Shown: positions 22,340 to 33,377 of the stretch, piece by piece
Layout: every line of letters starts with the position of its first letter
Numbering within the stretch: position 1 is the stretch's first letter
Assembly (NCBI RefSeq): GCF_000227135.1
Contig: NC_018262.1
Location: forward strand, 1,002,223 to 1,066,222
Length of the DNA: 64,000 bases
From: Leishmania donovani
Lineage: Eukaryota > Euglenozoa > Kinetoplastea > Trypanosomatida > Trypanosomatidae
Direction: 5' to 3'
Notes under the pieces: generated by a model
Told to the model about the DNA's origin: nothing
The model's input: the letters and a program-made list of their open reading frames with translations, nothing else
The model's database searches: none
Made by a program: the position numbers and the translations under genes

Positions 22340-22941
22340 GTATTCAAGAAAAGGCATGTCCATGCTGCCCACGTGAGGTGCTCTAGGAAGACGATGATGA
22401 AGGACCGGACTGCATGTGAGAAGCCAGCGCGCTACTCTGTGTGCGCCTCTGGGCTTTCATTATCTATTTTTTTTTTCTGGTTCTCTCTCTGTGTCTGTGC
22501 GTCGTCGAGCGTTGGAGTGAGATGCTCTAGTTGACCGCCTCGCTCTACCGGCGCGAGGCGACGTGTAGGTGCTTTTCTCTCTATTCTCGCGTTGTCTGCA
22601 TGGTTCGCGCGAGCATCTGTTTTTTTTTTTCTGCCTTTTTCTTCTGTTATTTCCTTCATTGCTGTATTGAGATGTCTCTTCGTTATTTCCACCTTTCTTT
22701 GTTCGTGCTCTCCTCGCCGCAGCCTCCCTCTCTCCACCTCACTCTTTCAACCTCATCCTCACCCCTTCTTTGCTCTCTTTGTTTTTTTTTTCTGGTTGGT
22801 TGTTTCGTGACTGCTAGGGTTGAGGGATTGCTGTTGTTTTCTTTTGCGCCAGGTCGAAGGAACAACGCGGGACCTTGCGTGAGTCTTCTGGGATGCGTTG
22901 GTGTTCGATACCTTTTTTTTTTCTCTTGTGTTTCCTTTGTT

Positions 22942-22963
22942 GGGGGGGGGGGAGGGGGCGGGG
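22942..22963 (+). other. G-rich tract with quadruplex potential
   Basis: Three to four G runs (11, 5 and 4 G) are separated by single bases on the + strand, in a 3' UTR or intergenic position. Quadruplex formation is an inference from the G spacing. Confidence 0.5.
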
Positions 22964-24420
22964 CTGCGGCCTGTGTGTGTGTGTGTGCTTATGCCTGCTT
23001 TGTGTGTGTCGTATTGGTCAGTGCTGGCGCTTTGCCTGTGATGTGGGCGATGTTGTTGTTTGCTCCAGGTAATCGCTCTTTTTCTTAGCTTGAGTCTCCT
23101 CTCCTTTGCGTGCCTCGCTTTCTTTCTCTCTCTTTCTGTGCGCGCGCGGATGCGTGTGTGGTGTTTCTTCTTGTCTTTTGGTTCTTGTTCGCCCTCCTTC
23201 CCTTTTTTTTTTCACTCATCGCCTCGGACTCTTGTCCTCGTGTTCGAAGCATGTGCGGCTTGTCGCCTTCGTTGGTCATCTGTGTCACATTATCGTTTTT
23301 TTTTTTGACATCCTTTCCGGATCCTCTCGCTCTTCTGCGAGGGAGGAGGGGGGACAAGGGAGACGACAGAAAGGAAAAGAAAATGGAAACGGCACAATTA
23401 TGAGCCAACGCGGACGTACGTCACGACGCATGTCGTAAGCGAAGCTCTCGCTACTTGATGAACAGTATCCCTTTTTTTTTCTCTATGCTTCTTTCTCTGG
23501 ACGTCAAGTGCACAAAAAGCAACAACCACAGCAACGTGAAAACGAGTGGACGTCTTTGGTCGACACTGGAAGCCTGTGGTGTCGCATGCTGAATTCTGAG
23601 GAGAGGGAGAGGTGGAGGTGGAGGCAACGGACACTGACTCCGGCAGCGTTTTGCCCTGGCGTCTCACTTTTCCTTTGCTGCCTTGCCTGTGCCGCTGCTG
23701 AGCGTCATTCCTGTCCCTTCCCACCAGCCCCGGTAGGCCCAGGAAGCACGCCGTCGCGTTGTGACGCCTCGCTGATGGTAGCAGTAGCAGCCGCCTTGCG
23801 TGGCACTTCTTGCATCGTCCCGCAGACCGTGAAGGGACAACTACCGATGTGAGCTCTGTCACTCGTCGTCGTCGATGCGGCATTGCCACGGAGCGCTGCA
23901 ATCGTTACAGCCTGCAACCCGACTCCCTCTGCCGGTTCCCACACCATCGTCACTTGCTCCTCTCCCTTCTCTATCCGTTTTCTATGTCGGCACCACCACT
24001 GTATCATAAACACGGGTGGCGCGCTTTGGCGTCTCTCGCGCTTCCAATAACTGCTCGCGTGGGCGGCTCGCTGCACCGCATTCCCGATATGGCTACAACT
24101 GCATACGCACGCACGCACTGTTTCGGTGGAGGCGGAAGGTCCTCTTCTCTGTCGAGTCTTTCATGAGCTACGCCTACTTTCCTTTGGGTAACCTCACGCA
24201 CACAAAGAGCCCCTCTCCACACAGGACACAGCGCCACAAGCCGTACGCTGAGCGCTAGGGGACCACGGAAGCCACATACAATCAGCTGGAAGGACACTCA
24301 CATCACTGTATCCTCTCGGATACTATCGCTGACTCTGTCAGCCGGGGGAAGGCCACTAGTGTCTTCATTGTACGGTCCTCCAACTCCTATCTTCGCTCAC
24401 ACGCGGAAGTCGTGAAGCGT

Positions 24421-24466
24421 GCTTCTTCCTCGCTCTTTCCGCTCTCGCGTGTTTTGCGTGGCTGAG
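24421..24466 (+). promoter_or_regulatory. Putative spliced-leader acceptor for the FAH-family gene
   Basis: A C/T tract is followed by GCTGAG with AG at 24465-24466. From 24470 to the ATG at 24545 there is no other AG and no ATG, so the acceptor must lie at or before this point. Confidence 0.5.
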
Positions 24467-24544
24467 AAGGTCGGCCTTGCTTCGTGTCCTCGGTTATTGA
24501 TTACCCTCTCCGTTCACCGTCTGTTTTCTGTTGCTCTTTGGCCG

Positions 24545-25369
24545 ATGTCGTCGTTGGCCTTTACGCTTCGTCAAACGGTGGTGCCTGTGGTGACAAGAGG
24601 CGCTAAACCACTCAACTTTCCACTTCGCCGCATCTACTGCGTCGGGCACAACTACGACAGCCACGCACGGGAGATGGGCGGCGCCATCAACCGCACGGAG
24701 CCGTTCTTTTTCTTGAAGCCGACAGACAGCATTACAACGGATCTTGGCAATCATAAGACCCCCAATGCAACCGTTAACATTCGTTACCCGCCGGTCACGG
24801 AGTGCTACCATCACGAGGTGGAGCTGGTCGTCGCACTGGGCTACCCGACTAGCAAAAAAACGATGTTCTCGGAATCCGCGCAGGGCTCCGCCGACGCCCA
24901 CTATGCCAACATGAATATAGAGGAAGTGCACGACATCATCTACGCCTATGGCGTGGGGCTGGACATGACACGAAGGGATCTGCAGCTGGTGGCCAAGAGC
25001 AACGGCAAGCCCTGGGATCTTTCCAAGGGCGCCGACGGCGCCGCCGTCGTCGCCCCCCTCGTCCTTTCGGAGGACCTGAGGGAGGCGCACCCGGAGATGT
25101 TCATGACGCTCGATAAGGACGAGACGAATGTGGTGAGCTGCGGAAGTATTTTCCTCCACGTGAACCAGAATGAGCGCCAGCGAAGTGACCTCAACTGCAT
25201 GGTGTCGTCGATCGCGGAACTGATTGCGCAACTGACCAAGTACGTCACACTGAAGCCCGGCGATTTGCTCTTCACCGGGACCCCATCCGGTGTGGGTGCT
25301 GTCCGTCGCGGTGATGTGATGGAGGCCGGCATCCAGGGGCTTGGTACGCTCAAGGTGAACGTTATATAG
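24545..25369 (+). CDS. Fumarylacetoacetate hydrolase-family enzyme (FAHD1-like acylpyruvase)
   Basis: This 274-residue protein has the FAH C-terminal fold typical of acylpyruvases and oxaloacetate decarboxylases. After a short Arg-containing leader, RRIYCVGHNYDSHAREMGG opens the domain. HHEVELVVALG carries the metal-binding Glu pair, GLDMTRRDLQ the metal Asp, and DLSKGADGAA matches the conserved K-G-x-D block. TGTPSGVGAVRRGD is the family signature near the C-terminus. A divalent metal is expected in the site. The first 25 residues lack acids and contain arginines, so mitochondrial import is plausible, as for FAHD1. The substrate is not readable from sequence. The start chosen is the only ATG after the acceptor; an upstream extension of the frame lacks ATG. 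Confidence 0.9.
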   Translation: MSSLAFTLRQTVVPVVTRGAKPLNFPLRRIYCVGHNYDSHAREMGGAINRTEPFFFLKPTDSITTDLGNHKTPNATVNIRYPPVTECYHHEVELVVALGYPTSKKTMFSESAQGSADAHYANMNIEEVHDIIYAYGVGLDMTRRDLQLVAKSNGKPWDLSKGADGAAVVAPLVLSEDLREAHPEMFMTLDKDETNVVSCGSIFLHVNQNERQRSDLNCMVSSIAELIAQLTKYVTLKPGDLLFTGTPSGVGAVRRGDVMEAGIQGLGTLKVNVI

Positions 25370-27299
25370 CTGAGAAGCTGGTGGTGGTGGTGGGGGGGGG
25401 CGTCGACCACAGGTTGGTATGCGTGCGTTGTGAGCCTGGATTCTACCTGCCACACCCCCTCCGTAGGTCTCTGCTGCGCGTAGTTGTGCAAGCGGTTGTC
25501 ACGCTTGCCTTTTTATCTTCTTGCTGCGCCGTTGATGCGCATCATCCTCATGTGCAGTGAAGCTGCTTCTCCTTGCGGTTGTACTTTCTTGCTTTTGTGT
25601 TGTGTGTGCTCGGGTTCCATTCGTCGTCATGCTAGCGATTATTGCTTTGGCTCGCCCTCTTGGTCCTCTTTTCAACAATACGAATAGGGCTCCACCCTCC
25701 CTCACACAACCACCACCACGCAATCCGCGTTCAGTATCCCTTACTTACTCACCTGCCTCTTCAACTTTCATTGCCATTCTTATTTGCTGAGAACCACTCC
25801 TCTCTGCTCATCAGTCCTCATCTGCCACCGCCGCTTGGGTGAGAACCGCGCAACCAAGGTGGAGAGGAGTCTGTGGCGAGCAGGAGGGGTGTGTGGGTGC
25901 GTGAGAGAGACACAACGCGCGTTCACTGCTGCAGTAGTGCGGGTTTTCTGCTCAGGCGGGCGACGAGGGACTCAGGGGAGCGTGGTACTGGCCTCTTTCA
26001 TCCACCGGAGTCCGTGGAAGATGACCGACGTAGTCGAAGAAGGCAAGCAGGCGCGGTGCCTCCCTCTTAGCCTCCTTCCACCAGCGCATTCTCTTAGCCC
26101 TTCCGTGCAAACTCCAGTATATGTGAGTCACCTCGGCCGTGTCGTCACAAAATCGTCTCAGGGACATGGTTCTTTTCTCCAGTTGTTTCCCTTCGGCTGT
26201 CTCAGCCTCACACTCTTGTTTTCGCGTCGTCTGCTGAAGGTTGCTGTTTCAGTGCGCATCATTGGCATTCTGATAGTTCCATCACCGTCATATTCTCACA
26301 GTATACGGAAAATAAAAAACGCCAATGATGAACCCGCGCTTCGGTAAGCTTCTGTATACGCGCACGAGGCCAGTACGCACACTTCGTCTTCGCCCTTCCC
26401 ACGCACTACTCCCTTTTTGTGTGGTTTCGATTTCTCACACGGAGAGAGAGCTTTTCTGTTTGTTTCGCTTGTTTTCTTTCTCCTGCCGTCGGACCCCTCC
26501 TGTTGTTGATGTTTCTCGCTCCTCCGACGCCGTATTGATGTGAGTGTCGTCGCGCACGTGTGCGCTGCTCTTGGGCGGCCATTTCACGTCGTTCTTAAAG
26601 CCTCTTCCCCCTCCCCCCGAAAAAAAAAGTGTAACATGCCTAGCACCGCTGCCACCTTCTGACAAGACGCCGCGGCAGAAAGGGGTTGCTGTGCGAGCAA
26701 CACAAAACGACGCCTTTGGATGCGAGAGAGCATGTAGGGCAGAAGGGCAGAGTATCACCGAAACCAGAAAACAAAATACCACAGAAGGCCATTGTACAAT
26801 GGACGTGGAGACATTGACCGCACATGCCGTGTGGCAGTAGCTAGTGAGCAGGGATGAGTACAGCACATGATTCCAATCAACACCCACACCCACACACTAG
26901 CGATCCTCTTTGCTTGCTGCTTTCTTCGGTGACAGCTCTCCGGGACTTATGCTTTGTCTCGCACCTCAGCAGGTGCAGACGAGTCTTACACGAGGCGCAG
27001 CGTTGATGGCAAGTGCATTCGTGTATAGATATATATATGTGTGTGGGGAGGGGGGTGAATGCAGGATGAACATGCGGCGTGTGATCGAGAGATCCTGTTC
27101 ACTAACCACGCTAATACTTCGAATGCTGTTCCTCACGCGTTACTTTCAACCGATCATCTTTTCTGTTTTGCTCTTTGATGCGCCGCTCATGCTTTGGCCC
27201 TCACACACGTACACGTTGACGCACCAACACAGATCCTAGCAAGGATTGACGCACGTCTCTTGTAAGTCGACTCGAAACAGGCGGATAGACGATAAGGAA

Positions 27300-27509
27300 A
27301 AGCGACGAAAAGACAGCGAGATACGGGAGGCAAGTCGTTCGAGGTGGACTGACACCCCAGCCTCGAACCTACCGCCACACACAATCAGCTGGCACACATA
27401 GCTGAGTTAGCGACCGAACGCATCGCGCGCGCATTCAGGCACGCGAAAAAAAAAACGAAAGCAAAGCGTGAAGCAAAAGGAGGACACACCTTTCTCAACT
27501 ACATTTTGG
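27300..27509. repeat. Direct repeat A, copy 1 (210 bp, abuts gap)
   Basis: Identical to 28191-28400, including a run of ten A. The copy ends directly at the assembly gap. Confidence 0.9.
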
Positions 27510-27608
27510 NNNNNNNNNNNNNNNNNNNNNNNNNNNNNNNNNNNNNNNNNNNNNNNNNNNNNNNNNNNNNNNNNNNNNNNNNNNNNNNNNNNNNNNNNNN
27601 NNNNNNNN
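27510..27608. other. Assembly gap (99 N)
   Basis: Ninety-nine consecutive N. The real content and length are unknown. Confidence 1.
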
Positions 27609-27709
27609 ACATTCCTTCTTGATCATCGAGGCAAGCTTCCTCACACAAGAATTCACAGACACATCTATACGCACACACGCATGCACCCCTATGCACTCAT
27701 ACTATCACG

Positions 27710-28195
27710 AGGGCGCGCCTTGGATAGTGAGCACTGACGACTAGCGCTCGCGCTCTCTTCTTCCTTACCTCCTTCCTCCGCCGGCAGGCGAGTGTGCACG
27801 AGCCGCCGCGGGCAAAAAGAAAAGAGGACGCGCTCTTTTCTTTGCTCTTTTTAGCTTTTTTTTTGTGCGCTGCTCTCTGTGCATGATGGCGCGACGCGAT
27901 TGGTGGTGGGTGTGGAGGGCGATTGGGTCTACAGCGTCGAGTGGAGACGACATCGTCGCTCCGGGTGCCGGCGTTGCTTCTGGTCTCCCTTTTGTCGCAG
28001 GGCCCCAGTGGCCTCGCGGCTCCTTCTCTCTCTTTATTTCCACTGTCTGTGCCTCCCGAGTAGGTCTCGCCCATGCGAGTTCCTTGATGTCGTCACCCGG
28101 TTACGACAGGACGCTGCAAGGACGGGTGGCCCCGCCCTCTCGCCCGTACACAGGCACGAGCATATACGGGTACCGATGCGCCTGTGCAAGAAGCG
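27710..28195. repeat. Direct repeat B, copy 1 (486 bp)
   Basis: Matches 28404-28889 at an offset of 694 bases with two differences seen: A at 27828 versus T at 28522, and C at 28112 versus T at 28806. Its last bases AAGCG overlap the start of repeat A copy 2. Confidence 0.9.
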
Positions 28196-28400
28196 ACGAA
28201 AAGACAGCGAGATACGGGAGGCAAGTCGTTCGAGGTGGACTGACACCCCAGCCTCGAACCTACCGCCACACACAATCAGCTGGCACACATAGCTGAGTTA
28301 GCGACCGAACGCATCGCGCGCGCATTCAGGCACGCGAAAAAAAAAACGAAAGCAAAGCGTGAAGCAAAAGGAGGACACACCTTTCTCAACTACATTTTGG
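28191..28400. repeat. Direct repeat A, copy 2 (210 bp)
   Basis: Identical to 27300-27509. Here repeat A is followed by only three bases before repeat B copy 2, whereas copy 1 is followed by a gap plus about 100 bases. Confidence 0.9.
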
Positions 28401-28403
28401 CAC

Positions 28404-28889
28404 AGGGCGCGCCTTGGATAGTGAGCACTGACGACTAGCGCTCGCGCTCTCTTCTTCCTTACCTCCTTCCTCCGCCGGCAGGCGAGTGTGCACGAGCCGC
28501 CGCGGGCAAAAAGAAAAGAGGTCGCGCTCTTTTCTTTGCTCTTTTTAGCTTTTTTTTTGTGCGCTGCTCTCTGTGCATGATGGCGCGACGCGATTGGTGG
28601 TGGGTGTGGAGGGCGATTGGGTCTACAGCGTCGAGTGGAGACGACATCGTCGCTCCGGGTGCCGGCGTTGCTTCTGGTCTCCCTTTTGTCGCAGGGCCCC
28701 AGTGGCCTCGCGGCTCCTTCTCTCTCTTTATTTCCACTGTCTGTGCCTCCCGAGTAGGTCTCGCCCATGCGAGTTCCTTGATGTCGTCACCCGGTTACGA
28801 CAGGATGCTGCAAGGACGGGTGGCCCCGCCCTCTCGCCCGTACACAGGCACGAGCATATACGGGTACCGATGCGCCTGTGCAAGAAGCG
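28404..28889. repeat. Direct repeat B, copy 2 (486 bp)
   Basis: Second copy of block B, with the two substitutions listed for copy 1. It ends at AAGCG and then diverges. Confidence 0.9.
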
Positions 28890-28921
28890 GCGCTCTGTTC
28901 CCGCCGGCGCGGCCCTCGCTG

Positions 28922-29231
28922 TAGGCGGCATAACCGCACACACCAGCCCGGCAGTCGGATCGGTGGAGACGAATGCGCGGACTCGCTGACTCGCCTCGGT
29001 GCAACTCTCTCACTCCTCTTCTCTCTCTTTCTCTCTCCCACGCTGGGGAAAGAGCGCAAGTGTTCGCACACACACAAACACACACACACACATACGTCAT
29101 CCGTCATCCGTCTCGCACGGGCGCATCGTGCACGCTCAGCGCACGGCGGAAACAAACAGAAAAAATAGACTAGCTCATTGCCCGTATACTAGCAACGCTG
29201 AATGCTTGACTGCGTATCCTTCCTCCCTCGA
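28922..29231. repeat. Direct repeat C, copy 1 (310 bp, abuts gap)
   Basis: Identical to 29331-29640 and ends at the second gap. It contains CT-rich and CA-rich microsatellite sequence. Confidence 0.9.
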
Positions 29232-29330
29232 NNNNNNNNNNNNNNNNNNNNNNNNNNNNNNNNNNNNNNNNNNNNNNNNNNNNNNNNNNNNNNNNNNNNN
29301 NNNNNNNNNNNNNNNNNNNNNNNNNNNNNN
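29232..29330. other. Assembly gap (99 N), probably artefactual
   Basis: Ninety-nine N flanked on both sides by the same 310-base sequence, the pattern left by two overlapping contigs that were not merged. Confidence 1.
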
Positions 29331-29640
29331 TAGGCGGCATAACCGCACACACCAGCCCGGCAGTCGGATCGGTGGAGACGAATGCGCGGACTCGCTGACT
29401 CGCCTCGGTGCAACTCTCTCACTCCTCTTCTCTCTCTTTCTCTCTCCCACGCTGGGGAAAGAGCGCAAGTGTTCGCACACACACAAACACACACACACAC
29501 ATACGTCATCCGTCATCCGTCTCGCACGGGCGCATCGTGCACGCTCAGCGCACGGCGGAAACAAACAGAAAAAATAGACTAGCTCATTGCCCGTATACTA
29601 GCAACGCTGAATGCTTGACTGCGTATCCTTCCTCCCTCGA
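29331..29640. repeat. Direct repeat C, copy 2 (310 bp)
   Basis: Identical to 28922-29231. It continues into a run of A at 29640-29649, exactly where copy 1 stops at the gap. Confidence 0.9.
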
Positions 29641-32600
29641 AAAAAAAAAGCGCAGTCGGCTCGGCCCACTAACGCACAAAAATACAGCTAAATTTTTTTC
29701 TCTTTGCGTACGCACGTGGCGCCTGCTTCTTCAGCCCTTTCCACAACAGAGTCCTTTATACATAATATATAGATATATATATATTATTTATATGTGTTTT
29801 TTTTTCTCTTTTTCATAGCCTGCCTGCTTAACACTTTGTTCCTTTTTTTTTTTTGGATTTCTTTGCACGAAGCATCTCTCCATCAGCCTCTTTCCTCCCT
29901 CCTTCTCTGTTTTGGGGACGCGTGTGGGCGCCTTTTTTCTTACTTTCCTCCCCCTACTTCCTTGTTTTTCTTTTTTTGTTTGTGCCGCCTTCGTGGTTGG
30001 CTCCATTTCTCATCTCCTTTTCCTTCTCCGAAAGCGTTGGCGACGTAACCGCAAGTTTATATATAAGTATATATATATATTGTTAGTACTACTGCGTTTT
30101 CCGTGGTCATTCCCTTGAACCACCCACAGAAGTGGATAGCAGCGAAAACGAACAAACACGAACGAAAAGGACGACAAATAAATAAAAACAGCACCACCAA
30201 CCACGTACACGTACGAACGCACTCGAAACCGTGAAGCCCTCGTTTCCGTCTGTTTGCTTGTTTTTCTTTTGTTGTTTCTTTGCATGCTCCTTTCGTCTTT
30301 CATTGTCTGCTTCCTGCGTCTCCTTCCTCCGTCGGCGAAGCTCTCAAGACGCCCTACTTCTTTTTTCTTTCGGTTTCTTACGTTCGTTTTTTTTTTTAGA
30401 CTTACCCAGCGACTCGGTTCTTCGTCATCATCTGTTCTTTTCTTGTTTCATCCTCTGTGCTCTTCAACGATCTTCTTCTTACCCCTCCATCTCGCTTCTC
30501 GGGTTGGATGTGTGGGTCGAGGGAAAAGGCCCTTCAAGTGAATTTTAAGAGGTAGCCGTGGATGCGCATGTGCGCCGTGTTGAAGGCTCACGCATCAGGC
30601 ACGCCTATTTTCACCCTCGCTTGTTCCTTTCCGACCCCTCTCTTCTAGGTGTTGGATACGCGTGCTTGTTTAATCCCTTCGCTCACTCCTCTCGTTGCTA
30701 TTCTTCGTTGCTCTTCTCCCTTCAAGCTCTTTCTTCGGTTTTGCCATCAGCATCATTAACATCATCACAAAATCTTCTATCACCACCGCCTGTCGCGGCT
30801 CCTGCACGGATACGGCGAAGAGGCGGGTAGGCGACTTCTTTGCACGCATCAAGACCGTGGAAGCGGGTCTCCTCCCCTCCATGGTTTCAGTGCCGTGGCG
30901 AGAAAAAGAACCGATTTGTTTTAGAGTTAAGAGAAATCATTTTTAGAAGAAAACGAGAAGAGCAGAGGAGCCGCATTCAAGAGAGCACGGAAAACGGCTG
31001 CAGAGGCATACAAGTAAACGGTAGCTTGAAAAACAAGTATCATTTGACGAAGAAATACAAAGCCGGCATTCTGCTTTTTTTTTCTGTTCCCTCCTCTCTG
31101 TATTGGGTTGTGTCTTCCTCTCCGCATTACTATCGACTTATATTTCCGACGCGTCTTTCGTTTTCTTGTGGAATTCCTCGTCGACGTTGCTGAGACAACT
31201 CTGCTTCTTTCCTTCCTTCCTCGTCGTGCTTCACTTTGTTGATCGTTTTTTTTTTTGCTTTCTCGATCTCGCGCGTGTGTCTGTGTGTGTGTGTGTTCCC
31301 GGAATTGTCTTTTTGGCCTCATCCTTTTTTGTGTCGTTGCTCTTTCTGGTGCTCTGGACACGTCGGTCGTTGCGAGCGGTGTGTGTGCGTGTGCAACTTT
31401 TTTTTACCCCTCACTCTTTTATCTCTCGGCTCTACGCTGCTTTTTCCCCGTCTCGTCTCATTTCTGTTTGTCCGCGCAGTTCCCGAGTGGAAGTGAGGCC
31501 GACGAACATGTATGCACACAAGTAAGATCACATCTACTGCCATTGTTGCTGTTGCGTGTTTCTATTAGTACAACCACTGCGCTGTGCGTAAGCTACCCCC
31601 TCCCTCCCCCTCCTTGTCTTTGTGCCCCACATTTGTATTTTCGCCATCCTTTTCCGTATATATACTTTTTTTTTCAGGTTGCATTTTGCGTTCTCTTTCC
31701 TATTTTTTGTTTCTTCTCGTGTGCTTGGGTATGTGTGTGTGCGCGCCGCCTGCGTCATTCTGTGCGTTCGTCTTGCATCTTCGCAGGTCTCGTCTCTTTC
31801 GCGCGTTTCAGTGAATCACAGGACGAAAAAAAAACGGCAGAGAAGAAGGGCCGCTGTCATTGTGCTCATCACAAGATTCGTCAGAGAAGACGCGCGCAGC
31901 ACAAAAGCACAGCAGACGCGTTCAGCTTTCTGCACACTATCGCGCTCTAGGTCTTTTTGTTGCTCAAGTCGTTGTGTGGAAGGAAGGCAGGTGCTGTTTT
32001 CGATCGAGTCTCTGCGTTGTCTCTTGCCACACACACACGCACGCACACGCACACTTCGTCGTGAAGCGAAATCGCATTTTATTTTGTGCTCGCTTTTTGC
32101 CGCGCGTCACTTTGATTAGCCGCCGCGGATTTGCCGAGTGCCCACCTGCTGCAAGCAAAGCGCAGTGCCGGTGCCCGTCTTTTGTGTGAGTGTCTTTGCG
32201 GCGGACACTCCGCATCGGCAAGCCTCGCCACACCAGTGCACACGCCAAAGCTATTTCGCACATCAAGACTACACGCTCTTGTGTCGCAGCAGCAGGACGC
32301 AGACAGTATCGTTTTTTTTTTTTTCCCCCGCTACCGGCTCCCTATCCTGCTTCACCTTTTCCGCTGACCATTTTGTCATCGCTGCTGTTGCCATCTCTGC
32401 ACTCCTCACGCCTTTCTCTTCCGCGCCTCTGTCGTGGCGGTTTTTGCTTTCAATACGCCTGTAGCTGTTTCTTGATCCGTGTTTCCGCTTCCTCTTGCCC
32501 TGTGCCCATCTGTTTGTGTGTACGGAGAACTTTTCCCGTCACCATCAGTCGTGCTGCTGTCTCGCCTTTGTCGCTCACCTTTTTTTTTCTACTTTGTTTC

Positions 32601-33245
32601 ACTGCTTCACGCTTCTGGTCTGTTGCCGTGCTTTCGGAGTTCTACGCCGATCCTCTCTCCTTACGACCCCTTCGAATCCCCCTGCTGTTTCTATACACAC
32701 GACCGCGCTTTTCCACATCATTGCCCCGACGGCTTCTGATCTTCACTTTCCGTTTCCTTTGCATTGTTGTTGTTGCTTTCCATCGCCTCCTCTTTTGGTG
32801 GTTGTGTGCGCGTCATTGATCAGTTCTGCTTTATCATTCTTATTTTTTTTTGCCGTTCGCCACCACGTTACCAGGGTTACTGCTTTCCTTCGCCTCGTCA
32901 CGGAGGAGCTCGTCGTCGTCGGTGCTCTAGTAGCTTTCCTCTCGTTGTTTGCTTGTCGTTATTGCCGGCTGCTTCCTCGACATTGTTGTCTGCCTCTGCA
33001 GGCGTGTCTGTGTGCCGCTTGCATAAGGTGCCTCTCCCCTGTTCTTTTACCACCCGCAGACACACGCAAACCGGAAAAACACAACGGGGGGAGGGCAGTG
33101 CTCTTCGATTCGCCCCCCCCTCCCCTCTCTCGCTTTCACCCGCTCGGTGTGAGGGTGTCTGCAGGTGTGCCAGCTCGACTGGCTGGAAGGCGAGAGAAGT
33201 ACTCATAAAGCTCTCGTGTAGACTGGTGAAGCAGAATCTGTGCAC

Positions 33246-33347
33246 CGCCTTTTTCTTTTGTTCTCCGCGTTTCTGTGCGTCTCTACGTGTCTGCTCTCTC
33301 CTCCTCGTACGCTCTTCAACCCTCCTCCACCCTTCCCTTCCTCACAG
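33246..33347 (+). promoter_or_regulatory. Strong putative spliced-leader acceptor for the HECT ligase gene
   Basis: About 100 bases of nearly pure C/T end in CACAG with AG at 33346-33347. This leaves a 30-base 5' UTR without ATG before 33378. Confidence 0.7.
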
Positions 33348-33377
33348 TGTTCGCTCTTGGTAGCTCTTTGACCAACA

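Larger units (their letters stand above)
22340..24544 (+). other. Spacer upstream of the FAH-family gene
   Basis: No convincing gene is visible. It holds pyrimidine-rich sequence at 22.45-23.35 kb with a long G run (22942-22963). A compositionally mixed part at about 23.5-24.3 kb follows, without a coding signal or a recognised repeat. Confidence 0.65.
25370..33377 (+). other. 8-kb gene-poor tract with gaps, duplications and pyrimidine-rich leader
   Basis: No convincing gene is visible. From 25.4 to 27.3 kb it is mixed-composition spacer with one weak 108-codon frame at 26021-26347. From 27.3 to 29.64 kb it holds duplicated blocks and two 99-base gaps. From 29.64 to 33.34 kb it is strongly T/C-rich with AT runs near 29.77 and 30.07 kb, and ends in the acceptor tract of the HECT gene. 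Confidence 0.7.

Noticed and set aside
23398..24118. Overlapping minus-strand frames in the spacer before the FAH-family gene
   Set aside because: No domain, no third-position bias and wrong strand for the transcription unit.
27350..27385. GGTTCGA-like T-loop on the minus strand in repeat A
   Set aside because: The flanking bases do not form a T stem and no other tRNA arms are present.
27865..28296. 143-codon frame in the duplicated block
   Set aside because: It exists in both copies only because the DNA is duplicated. There is no domain, no coding bias, and the end is set by the repeat junction.
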